Shown here: positions 33,216 to 46,456 of the stretch, piece after piece
How positions within the stretch are numbered: the first letter of the stretch is position 1
How the letters are laid out: every line of letters starts with the position of its first letter
Origin: Hydractinia symbiolongicarpus
Taxonomy: Eukaryota; Cnidaria; Hydrozoa; Anthoathecata; Hydractiniidae
Assembly (NCBI RefSeq): GCF_029227915.1
Contig: NC_079880.1
Location: 24,118,501 to 24,182,500, forward strand
Length of the DNA stretch: 64,000 bases
Direction of reading: 5' to 3'
The notes under the pieces: model-generated
Database searches by the model: none
Told to the model about the DNA's origin: nothing
What the model saw: only the letters and a program-made list of their open reading frames with translations
Program-made: the position numbers and the translations under genes

Positions 33216-34536
33216 GTATATTTATTAAATTTGGCGCCATTTCATCATAACAAACTTTATTGTTCGAAGCTCGTAGTATGTTATGGAAAAGGGACACAAA
33301 GCATGAAAACAATATTATTGCTGGCCATTACAGATATTTCTTAAGTTCAAAAAAGTTTAAACAAAGGTTATGAAATGCTGTTACTACTACAGTACGTAAA
33401 GTATTCTTGGTCATGTAAGGTCAAATATCTTATTAGATTTTGATGTTTATTGGTAAGTTCCTCTTAACCTGCTTACTTTACATAGAGCCATGAAAATTCT
33501 GTAACATTGTTGTTTGGAAGATATATAGATTCTTAGTTGTGAAATATAGTTATTTATTTAAAGCTATAGTAGATCTTTTATGATTTAGAACTATATATTT
33601 TTTATTCTCTGGCTAAAAATTTATTTTCTGGCTGCCACAAAATAATTTTATGTTCGCCTCTCTTTTAAATCCTCTATCTGCAGTGGTAGGTCTGTAAATT
33701 AACGTAATATGACGCATCTTTACTTAGAGTAACCGACCATTTGGCGTCAGAAGATAGACATGCATATTGTGTAGGATTTTTTATTTATTTGGCATACTTT
33801 ACGTGAACAAAGCGAGTTCCATAATTAAGGTAATCCTCTTTGATTAAATCTAACAAATATACATAGAACATTATCAATTATGATTCGCTGGATTTTTGTA
33901 ATATTTACCCTTTTTTTATCGCTATCAGCTCAAACTCTGTCACTCAAGTATTAAACACATTTTGTATCCCTTTTAATAAAATTTTGTCTGTGCAATTACG
34001 TGTTCGCATTTTTGTGTTTCAAATCCAACATCTTACTCTTACGTATTTTAATGCACCAGTAATTATATCAGTTAGTAAGTAATTTTCTTTATCTGATGAT
34101 AGCTTACTTAATTACTTGCAAAATGGCATGCTAAAAATAGACATAACTGCTAGCAGTTTTCGATTCTGTTTTCAACTTTGAGACATGGCTGTTGCATTAT
34201 TGACAACAAAGCAAAAAAAACAACAAAAATAGCACAGCTTAGGTAAGAATTCCTCAGTTATGCCTGGTTTTTAACACATTTTAGCAGGGCCAAGAGAAAG
34301 CAATTCTTTAACAAAAAATGCACTTCAACAAAACCATCTACAATTAAATATAAAATAAATGTACATTGATGCATTTAGCGATCCTTTTGCGGTTTAACTA
34401 GGTAACTCTTATCATGAATCTTAAAGCATCAACTTATGTCTACATTTCATGTTTTAGCTAAATTACACGAAACACTTTAGAGAACTTTTCTGATATAAAA
34501 AGAGATCGTCGAATTTTGCATTTTCACTCGAGTTCA
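33216..34536. other. Gene-free stretch
   Basis: AT-rich. Downstream (3') flank of the secreted-protein gene. Nothing recognised. Confidence 0.4.
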
Positions 34537-35669
34537 TTAATGGCGTTGAACATTCTGAAAGTCGATCATCGTGAGTCCCTTCACAACAGTGTCCAAACAA
34601 TTTTTAACAGAAAAGTATTCATTGTTGAGTAACTGCATGCCAGATTCAAAAACATTTCGACGTTCCCTATCGTTGTTGTGTACTAACTTCTGCCGAAATA
34701 TATTTCGTATTTCATAACCAAGTTCATTAACTTCTTTTTTCCATTCTTCTTTCGTATGAAACCTATCAATGGCTATTGTACTCTTTCCGTATTTCCATAA
34801 AAACCTTTTTGGATTTCGGAACCTTTTACCTGCAGTAACAGGTGGGAAGCATATGAAACCTGGTATGCATGTTGTTTTTGGTTTTGGTGTCAGTTTTCCT
34901 AAACATGTTGCCTTCAACCCTGATGGAATTGAACATTTCTCTTTCGCTAAAATGTAACAGGCGTAACTTATTGATACATGTTGTTAAAATGAACACTGAT
35001 TTTTTAACGCTTATCCCACCTATTATGTTGTAACGCACAAAATGTATAATTTGTTTAATAGTGGAAAGAAGGAATGGAAAAAAAATACTTACTTTGCATC
35101 TGTAGCCCGGATGCTCTTAGCTTTGGAACAATATGTGCCGTAGAATAAAGTTCTTCAGACCTTCTGACTTTTATTTTAACATTTAGTGTTGATGTGTCTC
35201 TCTGTTCTATGTTCTCAGCATGCTTTAAGTACTTCTGCGACAAACCAAATCCAACAACGTTGTATTTATCGTTGTTGTAGGTTAAGGTGATGGTGATAGT
35301 ATTTTGAAACTTCTTGCTAATCACATCTTCCAAACTGCACATTGAAGTTGTGTTGCGATAACACGCTTCAATTGCTGTAGATATGAGTGCCAAGGATTTT
35401 TGCGAAAGAAAATTTCGTTCTTTTGTTTTACTTTCTTTAATAAAAACATTTATCCTACCAATCAAAATACGGTCGCTGCTCAGCTGTGATAAGACAAGAA
35501 CTTCGCCAAAGGCATCATTGACCTATAATAGAAAAATTATCATCAAAAAATATTTAAAAATCCTGTTTTCGTTGGGATAAAATATTCCAATGGTCCTTAA
35601 ATGACGTGAAACGATTCGTACCTTCATTAAATATACCAAAGCGATCAGCAATATCTTTACCGATAACAT
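34537..35669 (-). CDS. Secreted protein of unknown family, three exons
   Basis: Exon 1 is 35669-35622, exon 2 35522-35093 and exon 3 34946-34537. Donors are AAG|GTACG and CAAA|GTAAGTA; acceptors are TATTATAG and ACATTTTAG. Phases agree (0, then 1), giving 295 codons plus stop. Exon 1 encodes exactly a signal peptide, MLSVKILLIALVYLMK. The mature part is basic, with one N-glycosylation sequon (RNTTS). Two Cys lie in exon 2 (ACYRNTTSMC) and four within about 30 residues at the start of exon 3 (KCSIPSG, ATCLGK, TTCIPGFICFPP), followed by a helical Lys/Glu-rich C-terminus. I recognise no domain. The clean splice sites and open frames make it a likely real, lineage-restricted secreted gene. Confidence 0.8.
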
Positions 35670-38600
35670 ACTCTCCTTGCACGGTTCTCTAATTACTTAT
35701 AGATCTTTCGTTTAAATGAAATTAAATATCTCTTCATTTTCATCCGTATTTATATGATCTTGGTGTATAAACAACATGCAGTCGGCTCTTTTGATATTTA
35801 TATGTCACTGCTAATGCATAATGAATAAGTTTGAGGACGACTGCACCGTTTCCTGTTAGGTATTTTTACTAGTTAAGTTGTTGTAAAAGTATTTTCAGCG
35901 CTAATTAAGGCGTCTTAAAAACCGGTATTGAGCCCTTGTTGATGTAATTATTTGCAAATTGTTTGAATGAAATTTATTCAATCTGTGCATTTTCTTCCGT
36001 TGAGATAATGCAGTAATTCGATCTGAAAATAATAAAATTGCAATGCTTTGTTTCGTGATGATAAATTTGATAATCTGTTTTTAATTAATGTTTTAATTGC
36101 ATTCTAATTAAGGTGTGTTTCATTTATTCCCGGTCTTCTTAGATATCTGCCTCGCATATACTGAGTAAATACATTGTATAATGTATTTATTGTGTTATTT
36201 ATTGTATCTATTTAATCATTAGTTTAAAAGATTTAAAAAAAACAATTATTCCAAAAACTAAGAACGCCATAATTGTATGTTCTTTGCATCACAATTTTTT
36301 TTGTAAATTGAATCAAAAGTGGGAATAATTAAAAAAAAAAATGTTATAATAAAATAGAAAATAACCCGTGAAAAACATACACAGTTAAAAGCACATGTAA
36401 TAGTCACGGTAAATTATAAAAATAATAACAGTGTATTTCTAGCATATCCATATCTCACATTTTTGCGTTCTGAACAATACTTTGATGATCTTTATAATAA
36501 TACAAAGAGCGTGTCCGTCTGTCTGTGACAGGCATAGTGGGTGTGTTCATTTGTTTTGATGTCCCCGAAATTTTTCTTTGAGGACGTAATTAAGATCAAA
36601 ATAGCGCAGCTTGATTTGCTGAAATAATTTTAACGGGTGACTTCAGAATAGGGTTACCCTTGACACAAAAATACCACAAAATAACGGTTCCTTCGTCTTG
36701 AAAAAAGTGAAAAAAGCGAAAGGTGAAGAGTTTAAAAAAGTAAATAGAAGTCTAAGTAGAAGTAGAAAAGTGAAGTTAGAAGTAAAAAATAAAGGCTAGA
36801 GTTTGAAATGGATTGGAATTCACAAAAAGTAACAATTAGATATTTTTGACGTTCAGTTTTTATGTAGCTAGAGCTGCGTGTTACTTTTTTATGTAGCACA
36901 CTTCAAATTGTCAAGTAGAATTTCATTCCTAGAAAAATCCCATTAAAGCCTCACATTGTTAAGTTTTGTATTTTACCGCGTTTTTTACAAAAAAGTTTGC
37001 ATATTTGTTTACGTTTTATTGTATAATTAATGCATCCCCTGGTGTGTAAATAATGTATTCAACATTAAAATAAAAATGCTACACTAGGTTGTCTGGATAC
37101 CAAACAATTTTGCTGGGAAAAGAGGAAATTCTGGTTTGTTAAACTCTGCGTCTCCCCAGTTTAATTAAATTTACCAGGGTGTCTTATATACTGTTGCCAA
37201 TGTTAGCTTCAAGTTTCATAGCTAGCTAACCTTTGATTTATGTTGTTATTCCTCTTTTTAGTTCATTATAGTTATCTTAGTGGTCAAACTTAGGGAGATT
37301 TTTTAAGCATGAATTATGATGTAGCAAGACAAGATTTTTATGTCCACGTTTCCTGTCAACTTTACAAAGGGGTGCATGTAATATGCCAAAAGCAACGAGT
37401 TCTTTAAAATTTAAAGTGTGTGCGTTAACTGGGGTTTATTTTATTGTTTTTTTTTAACATCCTGTTAAACTTTTGTTAGCCAAAATGGGTTCAGTTTAAG
37501 GTGTTAGGTAAAGGCAGGTCAATCATCATATACCAAACAATAATAATTTTGTGTTGTTAACCGGTTAATTTTTACATTTTGTGTATATTTTTGTGTGAAA
37601 AGATGGCACGCAATGGGATAAATGATTTTTAGAGATTTAAATGTAATGTTTTCCAGACTATGATATTTTTATATTTTTGTACAAACTTTTAGGGAAATGT
37701 TTAAAATGAGTTAAGAATTTTTTTTTTTTTGATTTGTGCATACTCTTGCAAGCCTTTTTTGTTGACACTTCAGATCTTCAATATATCATATATTAAGATG
37801 TACATATTTAAGATGTGTTATTTCTGACGTTGTTTATCGGTGTTGTATCTGTCAGTGTCGTATCTGTCAGTGTTGTAGCTGTCGGTGTTGTAACTGTCGG
37901 TGTTGTAACTGTCAATGTTGCAACTTTCTATCAACTAGATTTTACACTTGCAAGTCATTATTTTTTACATTTTGTCTAAGCTTTTGTTGGGAGAAATTCA
38001 TGCGATTTGATATTATGCGTAATATTTCAAAAACTCTTTTTATAAAGTAGGACTTTCTCGTTATTATAAACCAGAATGTTGTTCATCTACTAAGGGATCG
38101 GGAGAAGTTTTCTAAAAGCTTATAGCTGTGTTCTTGTATGATAGGACGCATATATCGCGACTACTATTCAAGTACGCGTTGTATTAGCTATGCTACATTA
38201 TTGTAGCATATGAAATGTTATTCATAGCTGACACACGGCGGAATTTAAAACGATAACATTATTCTGAATAATTAATCTGATCGCATTACGTATGATTTCA
38301 AAAGAAACAAGAAAATGATGTGGATATTAACAACCGCGGAGAAGAAAGGATGGTTTTTATGTAAAAACCAACTTATATTACATTCCATAAAATAAGAGAT
38401 CATTTTTTTCCCGCACTTTGTCAATATAGTGCGTATAAAAGTGATTTTTTTTAACAACCTTAAAAAACACCGAATTGACGGTGAGTCGAGCCGAAACCAT
38501 CGAGCTATCGCGATTAAGCAAAAACATTATTAAATCTCTTTCATTCTACCTCAGCGATATATATATTTGGTTGGGGAGGGAGGGGGAGTGGGGGTAGCCT

Positions 38601-39660
38601 GGATCTACAAAAAGGAACACGGAACATGATTTTTACGCTAAACTTAATAATTGCTGTTCTAAATTTTCTTGATGCTCATGATTGTTGTTTAGTACTAGTG
38701 AAAGTTCTGCAGATTTTGACAATCTCATGTTAAATAAAATTTAATGATTTATGTATCCATCTAATCCAAGGAAACTAAAAATTGTTTTCTATTAGCTGGT
38801 TTAATGATGATACCGACAAACTTTACGTTTTTGGCACGTGTTGAGAATCTCACGGGATTTATTACTCATGTACTAAACAAATAACTTTGCTGTGCCGCTA
38901 GGTATTAACAGATCAATTGCTAAACGATATCCATCATATTTTAGTGCACAATATCCAGCAATAAAAGATATAATTTTGTTACCAACCAGGCTATTTTTCG
39001 CAGAAATACCAAAGCATGCCTAAGTTATATCTAAAATTGTATTCCATGTATCCCATGTATTCCACGGTCTAAGTAATTTCAGATTGTCTTACAACGAGTC
39101 GAAGATCCCATAGCCGCAGGTATATAGGGAAATCGAACATTTCAAGAGTATGGATTTCACCAATTAACATTGACAGAGATAATATAGCCTATGCCTACGT
39201 AATTACTTGTGGTGGCGAACTTTTTATTTAACTTCCTTGTTTTATTATATTTTAACCCTGATTGTATTTAGAATAATATATTAAAAGCGAAGAGATCATA
39301 ACAACAATATAATAAATACAAGAAGATTATTCTCTTTGATCGTATTTATTCGAAAAAATTGAATCCCCGAAACATTTGTAAACACCTCATCTGTTCCCTC
39401 GAAATGAAGATAAAAGAAATTAAAAATGGTAAAAAAATTTCTTCTTAATCAACGAAAAATGTCGACTCACAATAGTTACAGCTATTTCATGTGTGTCATT
39501 AATTTATCACATGCAAGTCTGAACTATTTTTCGTGTTTATTTTCACTGCTATTTACAATTATAAAAAATTATACATATTTTATCCAAAGGCGTGTTTAGA
39601 TTGATAATGAACTTAAAATGTCTTCAATAATGCTATTACGCCCTCTCTTTCTTTTTACAG
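35670..39660. other. Gene-free stretch
   Basis: Upstream of the secreted-protein gene, AT-rich. It contains one minisatellite (37837-37926). No exon that I can support. Confidence 0.35.
37837..37926. repeat. 15-bp minisatellite, six units
   Basis: Six head-to-tail copies of TC(G/A)GTGTTGTA(T/A)CTG with a few substitutions, the last one decaying. Confidence 0.85.
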
Positions 39661-39797
39661 ATTCTGCAAATAAGAGAAAGAAACGTCGCGTGTCATCTGG
39701 TATCTATATTTTAAAAAACTTCGAAAGTGATGGGTCTCTTCAGACAGTAGAACCAGTAGAAATATATGCAGCACGGCACAAAGACATGTTGACATAA
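39661..39797 (+). CDS. Possible terminal exon with a basic stretch
   Basis: A strong acceptor (CTTTCTTTTTACAG) precedes SANKRKKRRVSSGIYILKNF and about 25 more residues to a stop. The Lys/Arg run looks like a nuclear localisation signal. No upstream exon could be tied to it. It may be the 3' end of a gene whose other exons I cannot see. Confidence 0.3.
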
Positions 39798-39986
39798 AAT
39801 AGTATTGCCCCAGCAAAATTACAGAACGGTTACCTTCACCACTCCAGCAATTCAAATTTGTTTAAAATAACCTGCCTCAGTGGCCTATATTGATGGAAAC
39901 TGCTGCAAGTGGAACATACTCTTGAAAAGTGGCAAAAATTGAAAAATTTACCATAAATTTAATTTCTTAAATCTAATTTTTCGTTA

Positions 39987-40121
39987 GGTTTTTTTCTTCG
40001 AGTTATTCAACAAGCTAGAGAAGCAACTTGTGCAAGCGCAAAGCCTCATACTGAAAAACAACAAAACAATTGCACAACACGATGAGAAAAAAAACGACAA
40101 AAGCTGCATTGTTGAATAAAC
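39987..40121 (+). CDS. Possible coiled-coil exon
   Basis: After an acceptor-like CGTTAG, an open frame reads FFFELFNKLEKQLVQAQSLI then a Lys/Asp-rich end and stop. Heptad-like hydrophobic spacing suggests a helix. It is close to the candidate exon at 39661 and on the same strand, but no splice path joining them is proven. Confidence 0.25.
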
Positions 40122-40360
40122 CATAAAACCAGCAAATTAACGCTTTAAATGATTTGATTTTTTTTATTTGTTAAAAAACGCTTGATAGGCGCTCACTTAC
40201 GTCTTCTTTGGTTCAAATTCAGCAGAATAAGTTAAGTTCTAATCTGTTCCCGCATTGAAGAAGCCTATTTTTAAGAAAATGTGTGACAAACGTGTCCTAA
40301 ACTGTAGAGAAAAACTACTAAGGAAAGGTAGCATTATTAATAGTTTTCTTTTTTGAACAG

Positions 40361-40462
40361 ATTTAACGACTCGGTTGAAAAGGGAAATCCTAAAATGAAA
40401 TTTCTGAACACAAAAATCTATAACATTCCTAGGATACTTGTTCTTACAAAGTATAACTTTTA
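40361..40462 (+). CDS. Possible exon after a strong acceptor
   Basis: The acceptor TTTTCTTTTTTGAACAG is excellent. The frame from the second base reads FNDSVEKGNPKMKFLNTKIY then NIPRILVLTKYNF and stop. The exact upstream partner is unknown. A short frame MCDKRVLNCREKLLRK at 40279 ends 33 bases before it. Confidence 0.25.
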
Positions 40463-40494
40463 ATCAGTTAACTTCTTCGTAAAATGTATCATAG

Positions 40495-40659
40495 ATGGAA
40501 CAAGATCAAACTGTGAAATTGACTGTAAACACCACTAAAGGTGGATTTAAAATAAAAATTAGTGCAAAACCCCCCGTTTTTTTAGACTCACCAAAACGTT
40601 ACAAGAAAGGAGCCTCTAAAAAATGGTCAAATAAATTATACTCCTTTTTTGCTCAATAA
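40495..40659 (+). CDS. Small basic ORF of 54 codons
   Basis: ATG at 40495 opens MEQDQTVKLTVNTTKGGFKI, then PPVFLDSPKRYKKGASKKW and a stop. The composition is protein-like and basic rather than AT-driven. It could be a small gene, an exon, or a transposon fragment. It follows three other candidate exons on the same strand. Confidence 0.3.
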   Translation: MEQDQTVKLTVNTTKGGFKIKISAKPPVFLDSPKRYKKGASKKWSNKLYSFFAQ

Positions 40660-43600
40660 TCTGAGCTACATCTTAGACTTTTCATACGTCTTTGCAGGTA
40701 ATCTTTGAGTTGTGAAAGGAAGAGATCTATACAGACCACCTTAATTTATAAAACACACAAATGCCATGTCAAACAAAAGAAGTGTTTTTATTCCATTGCA
40801 AGATAACTGTAGTATTTGTCTTATCATGTCCAGGGCATTTTTTAGAATATAATAAAAGTATGGCTTACTGCAGATTTACTGCCTTATTATTTACTGTCTT
40901 TTGGATTAGTATGTTATGTTTAGAATCATTCTTTTGTTGTAGTAAAATTTTCATATGGTTCCTCTTTTTGTGAGTCTCATCGAATTTTGATGACGCACTA
41001 TATTATTACATTTGCATGGAATCAAAGTAAATATATATGCAAAATTATCAACAAAAAAAGTGCCAGTGAAATATAAATTCATCTATAATGGCTTTGAATA
41101 TTTTTTGATTTTGAACGTCATATCAGTATTCAAATATTTTAACAATAGTCTTTCGTCATTGAATCATTTCTTAAAATAACAATGCGAGATGACACCTCGA
41201 ATAACTGTTTTATCTAAATTATGGTAATTACCTGCACAATATGATTGCGTAAGACGGCTTTTAAATGAATGAAAGTATACGACATATCTATCTTTTAATC
41301 TTACTTGCTCCCATTATTAAAACCTTTCTCCTGGGTCAAACAATTACATTTAAATGCATCCCGTTCCTAACATTATTTATATTTAATGCAGCTGGACAGT
41401 TGATACTGTTGCAAAGACAACAACATTAACTTTCCTATTTCCCAACGAATGATGTATTAAAACACTCACAAAAAAGATTTACTGTTGAGTTCAGTGTGTT
41501 TTTATTATTGCTTACGTAGGGGTGATTGAACCTAAACAAGAATTTTCAAAAATGATCAAAAGTTACAAGATTTTCGCTTGGTGACATTTATTTTTTTAAT
41601 AAGGTTTTTTTGTACAAGGGGAAAATTATTGAAGCTTTATAAGCAAAGAGCAACATGAGACTCAAAATAATAGTTCGGGCATTCCAAAGAAAGAATCTAA
41701 AGTCGAATACAAACATAATTAATAAGCGGGCCAAATTAAATTAGCTGGTCAGTTGTCGGTGTTAAATGGAGACTAACAAATACGTATCGTTTTATAATGC
41801 ATCTTACGACAATCACAACATTTAATCTCATTCAGACAAGTTTTGTGAGGACTCTGAAAAGCCGGGAAGGGGGGAATTGTATTGCCACAAACCACGGCAC
41901 AAATGTTAGTTCTTAGATGACGTCATCCATAAAAAACTGATGTTATCATATATTTCTGAATCCAAAACAGGTCATAACAGTGAAACGTAAACTTTAGACT
42001 AAAGGAACTTGTTTCAAACGTTATACAGGTGCTAAAGTAGTTCAAAGAAGCATGAAAAAGCGCTACCTTGACAACAGATGTGACGTCACATAAAACAATT
42101 TTTCAACTATCCTGAAACACATTATTATTAAATCTAAATTTACTAAACGTCACAAAGAATTAAAAAAAGCATGATCTATGTTTACAAATCGTATTGTGCA
42201 TCTGAAAATTAAACTAATAAAAATGTTTAAAAGAAAGAAGACACGCCCATAACAAGTAATTATCCATATTTTATGATGTATTCCTAGCTATATGATGTCT
42301 CTTTTCTGTAGTTGCAACGCATTCTGATTGCGGAAGTGTGTTAATTATTGATATATGATGACGCAGACTTTACTGCATTATCATTACTGATCGTTATTTA
42401 ACAAGATTCCTAATGACGTCAAAAAGCCTGCTAACTGTGTGAGAAGATACGTTGATTATTGATACGTTAGTTGATGCATGAATTGGCCAATTCGTCATAT
42501 AGTATAATATAAGTTTATCATAAAACAGATCAATTATACCATCAATAGTTGGATTAGTAGAAATTATGATTTCGGACTTGTTGATCTTAAGCTGTTTTTG
42601 AAGGTCAAACTTTTTCTGCTTACTGCAACATGTTAATTTGTCAAATCATTCTCAGATTGATAGACAGAGTGGAAATTTACATTTCAACTTATTGACACAA
42701 AATCCACACATCCAAAGCGAATATTTGTCACTAGATCGGGTGGTTTCCTGCTATTAGACCAATACTCAAGACAAGTAATGACAGACAACTCATCACTCTT
42801 ACTTGCATATTTTTTATTTTACAGACATTGTTGACGTCTATTATGTTCGTCGGAGATTTTAATCTTTTTCATACTGGATGAGAAGACTCCCGTTATCTTA
42901 AGTTAAAGTGTTTCTTCATCTACATGGACGTCAGTGGTAAAATCCTCAGCAAAATTATTTACTTGTATTAGCTTTCATAAAAAGAGCCGTTCCTTATATC
43001 TAAAGAATATTAAAATTGGATGTCCTGTGTTTCTATATTGGACGGCGGAAGCGGCTGTTTTAAAGCAATTCTTGATTACTGATCCCATTTTCCATTACAG
43101 CGACTGCTTTTGTAAATATTTTAAAACTAGCCGAATTCTCGTGGAAGAATCCACTGAATCTCTCATTTTTTCCGTTTAAAGTATAACAAACAAAAACATA
43201 CAACACAGTAATTTGAATTTTTTAAAATCACAATCTGCATTATTCTATATTTATAGCCGCTGAAAAGAAACGGTTAAAAATATAAGCAGGTGCAAGAAAA
43301 AAAAAATAATTATATAAAATAAAAATGCAAAATGTCCAACAACTGTTATGTAAAAAGGTAAATCTGCCAAAACTATATACTTACTTTGGAATGACTGAAG
43401 TACACCAGGGAAAATAGTATACCAAACATAAAAAAGTCCAACATATTTTGTTAAGTCATACAAAATAGGTTATTACAAAATTTCCACAACAGTTTGTAAT
43501 GCATCATACCAAATTAGCTATTTAGTCTATTGCATACAGCAACCCTTCTACAAGCCAAATTTAGAGACAGTGGGCGAAAAAAGACACAAAGTTGAAGAAA

Positions 43601-43960
43601 CCATTTTGTAGATGAAAACAACATTGTTATATTATTATTGACTTCATTCCATTCATCTGGCTCACGTTAATTGTTTAATTTGGGAAAGGTACTAAATGTT
43701 TGTTGTTGCTAAAATTAATGCGCTCTAGCTAGCTCTAGTGTACTATAGCTAGCTAGCTAAGTAACGTGATATTCTGAGATAGCTACTTAATCACATATTA
43801 TTTTTCCACGTGGTTGATTTTATTAAGAGTACGGTTAAATTTGTATGAAAATAGCTAAGTACTCTAGATGCAAATGTTTTTATCTGAATGTACAACATTT
43901 TTTCCCATTTTTAAAATTGAATCTAGGGGCATGTTGCGTCTAGTTGTAGTGCTAAAAAAA
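40660..43960. other. Gene-free stretch
   Basis: AT-rich. Several open frames are present but their residues follow base composition. No RNA gene or element recognised. Confidence 0.35.
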
Positions 43961-44282
43961 TCAATCGTAATATTTCAGCATACGACGGATCATCAATGCC
44001 CGGTAAGTCCCGATATCGCGACACAAACTGTTTAATAAGAAACAGATCTGAATTACCATTATAAAAGAAAGAGAAGAAGAAACACTGACAATCTTTGCAC
44101 ACTTATTCCTTTGAATTCGAAAAAAGTTCCAACTTTCAGCAGTTGGATTCGAATTATATACGTTTCTTTTTCTACTTCTCATCATAGTTTCTTTGCGTAC
44201 TCTTTTCGTAATAAATGGTGCATGTCATATTAAATAAGAACTACTTTGTTCATCACTAACATACTGCCAAGCAGCATATCTT
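43961..44282 (-). repeat. Inverted duplicate of the start of the adjacent non-LTR fragment
   Basis: On the minus strand this repeats, nearly base for base over about 190 bases, the plus-strand segment 44510-44698. It encodes the same peptide start (RSRKRNVYNSNPTAESWNFF then RIQRNKCAKIV). Beyond KIV the two diverge. The arms face each other around 44283-44509. Confidence 0.75.
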
Positions 44283-44429
44283 CAATATGACTTACACGCA
44301 TTATACTCGCCCGTCATGATCAGAGGTCTGATCGGGGTGAACCATTCTCTGTTGAGAATGAAATACGGATGTGCTATGATAAATATTCACCTATATGTAT
44401 ACACACCATCCGGATAAACTATCTGAGTT

Positions 44430-44540
44430 CATCGCTAACATATTGTCGCACGTAGTGTAGTGGGTTCGTCTGCGGCTCCCAGTTCTGGGGACCGCGGATC
44501 GATCCCGCTCGCTGCTTGGCAGTATGTTAGTGATGAACAA
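44430..44540 (+). repeat. tRNA-like (SINE-type) unit with inverted ends
   Basis: GCACGTAGTGTAGTGGGTTC resembles a polymerase III A box and GGATCGATCCC a B box, separated by about 35 bases, as in tRNA-derived SINEs. The unit is bounded by GTTCATCGCTAACATATTG and the complement GTATGTTAGTGATGAAC. It does not fold as a full functional tRNA. Confidence 0.55.
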
Positions 44541-44599
44541 AGTAGTTCTTCTTCAATATGACATGCACCATTTATTACGAAAAGAGTACGCAAAGAAAC

Positions 44600-46456
44600 T
44601 ATGATGAGAAGTAGAAAAAGAAACGTATATAATTCGAATCCAACTGCTGAAAGTTGGAACTTTTTTCGAATTCAAAGGAATAAGTGTGCAAAGATTGTCA
44701 GAGATGCAAGAAAGAATTATTACAGAAAACTTGACGTGTCAAAATTTTGAGAAAAAAAGCATTTTGGAAAATCGTGAAACCAAAATTTTTCGAGAAAACA
44801 ATCAAGGAAAACAGCATCATCTTCGACTAACTTCGTTACCGAGTTTGATGCAATTATTTCAAGTTTCAAAGAACATCCGAGTTTATGCTATCAAAGTGAA
44901 ATTCTCCAAAAGTGCTGGCATAGACAAAATAAAAATGAAAATGATTTTCTGTCATAATTCTGTTGAAAAATTAAAACTTTATATTGATCTTTAAAAAGTG
45001 GCAAGGCTTGTCCAGAGGGAGATATACCTGCACATCTTCTTAAAGCTCACGCAAATGTTTTTGTTACGCACTTGAGTCACTCGTTTAATGACTCAGAAGA
45101 TAGGTGTATTTTTCTTGAGTCTTTGAAATTTGCGGATGTGTCTCCACTCTACAAAGCGAAGTCTAGGGTCTACAAAGAAAATTATCGGCCAGGTAGTAAA
45201 CTACCAAACATGAAAAAATATTATTTGAACAGATTAGTGAGTTCATGGAGGGGAAAATGTCCCCTATTTTGTCTGGTTTCAGGAAAGGATACAGTAGCCA
45301 ACATGCTCTTTTAAATCTAATGTGCTTTCTTCAAAAATATTGGATTCCAAAAAGTGTGTTACTGCCTTGCTCATAGATCTAAGCAAGGCTTTTGACTGTA
45401 TTAGCGACAAGCTGCTTATTGCTAAGCTTCATGCTTATGGGTTTTCTTCTAGTGTATTATCTTTTATTTGGACCTATTTGAAGCAACGCTTTTACAGAAT
45501 AGGTGTTGATGGGGTATTTGGTTGCTGGAAAAAATTTTTCCTGGTGTACAACCGGGGTCAATTTTGGGGCCGTTACTGTTTAAAATATTTTTAAATGATT
45601 TTCTTTTCAATATGACGTAAATGTGCCATGCTCTGATATTTAAGTGTGTAACTATGCTGATGATAATACTTTTTGTGCATCTGCTGAAACCTTTCATGAA
45701 GTAAAAAATATGTTAGACAAACTTTTAGGTCAGCAGCTTTATGGTTTACCGATAACAGCTTGCGATTAAACGCAGGCAAATGCGATTTTATAATATTTGG
45801 AAAGCCTGAAAGTCCACAAATCCGGTATTTAAATTTTAATGGAGGAATTTTATCTGCATCCAAATGTGTAAAGCTTCTTGGTATTAAATTTGACAGTCGG
45901 CTTACTTTTGCAGATCATTGCAAAAGAGCTAGCTGCAAATCAAATGGCCTGAAGAGAATTTTTTGGGTTGTTAATGATAAACATTTGACATTCATAGCAT
46001 CTGAGTTCAATTATTGTCCTTTAGTATGGGAATTTGAAAGCATCTACTTCAAAGGTGGATTGAGTTTTTAAAAAGGGCAAGGTCTCAGTCCAAAATGGAA
46101 TCCACTTCTTCTATGAAAAGTATACATATGCAACATTGTAGACAATTACTAAAAAAGGTCTACAAGACGAAATGGAAATTGAATCCTTCCTACATGGAAG
46201 GTGTGTTTCAGTTTAGAAATGATACTGGATATAATTTAAGATTATCAAGTGCTTTAGTTAGATCTAGAGTAAAATCTTCAAAATATGGGCTGCAAATATT
46301 TGGATATATAGCCTCCCAATTATGGAATTCCCCACCGGGTGAAATTAAATCTGCGGAGTCTTTTGTTAACTTCTGTAGAGTTATAGGCAAATATTCTTCT
46401 TTCCAATGTAAATGTCGGATCTGTGCAGAATACATGTTTAATTTAGGATTTATTTA
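44600..46456 (+). pseudogene. Non-LTR retrotransposon reverse transcriptase relic (CR1/Jockey-like)
   Basis: Plus-strand fragments in order: the linker RSRKRNVYNSNPTAESWNFF (44605), then LKFADVSPLYKAKSR and ENYRPGS (RT fingers, 45120-45200). Next are TALLIDLSKAFDCISDKLLI (catalytic Asp region, 45364), a decayed GxPQGS box near 45550, and NYADDNTF (catalytic pair, about 45650). Then come MRLNAGKCDFIIFGK, LLGIKFDSRLTFADH, and the C-terminal RSRVKSSKYGLQIFGYIASQ and LWNSPPGEIKSAESF, ending in a CxC-x2-C motif. Many frameshifts. No endonuclease domain is visible upstream because the sequence turns into the inverted duplicate. Confidence 0.8.

Noticed and set aside
44460-44530. Functional tRNA gene
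   Set aside because: A- and B-box-like sequences exist but no complete acceptor and anticodon arms fit, so a SINE-type unit is more likely.
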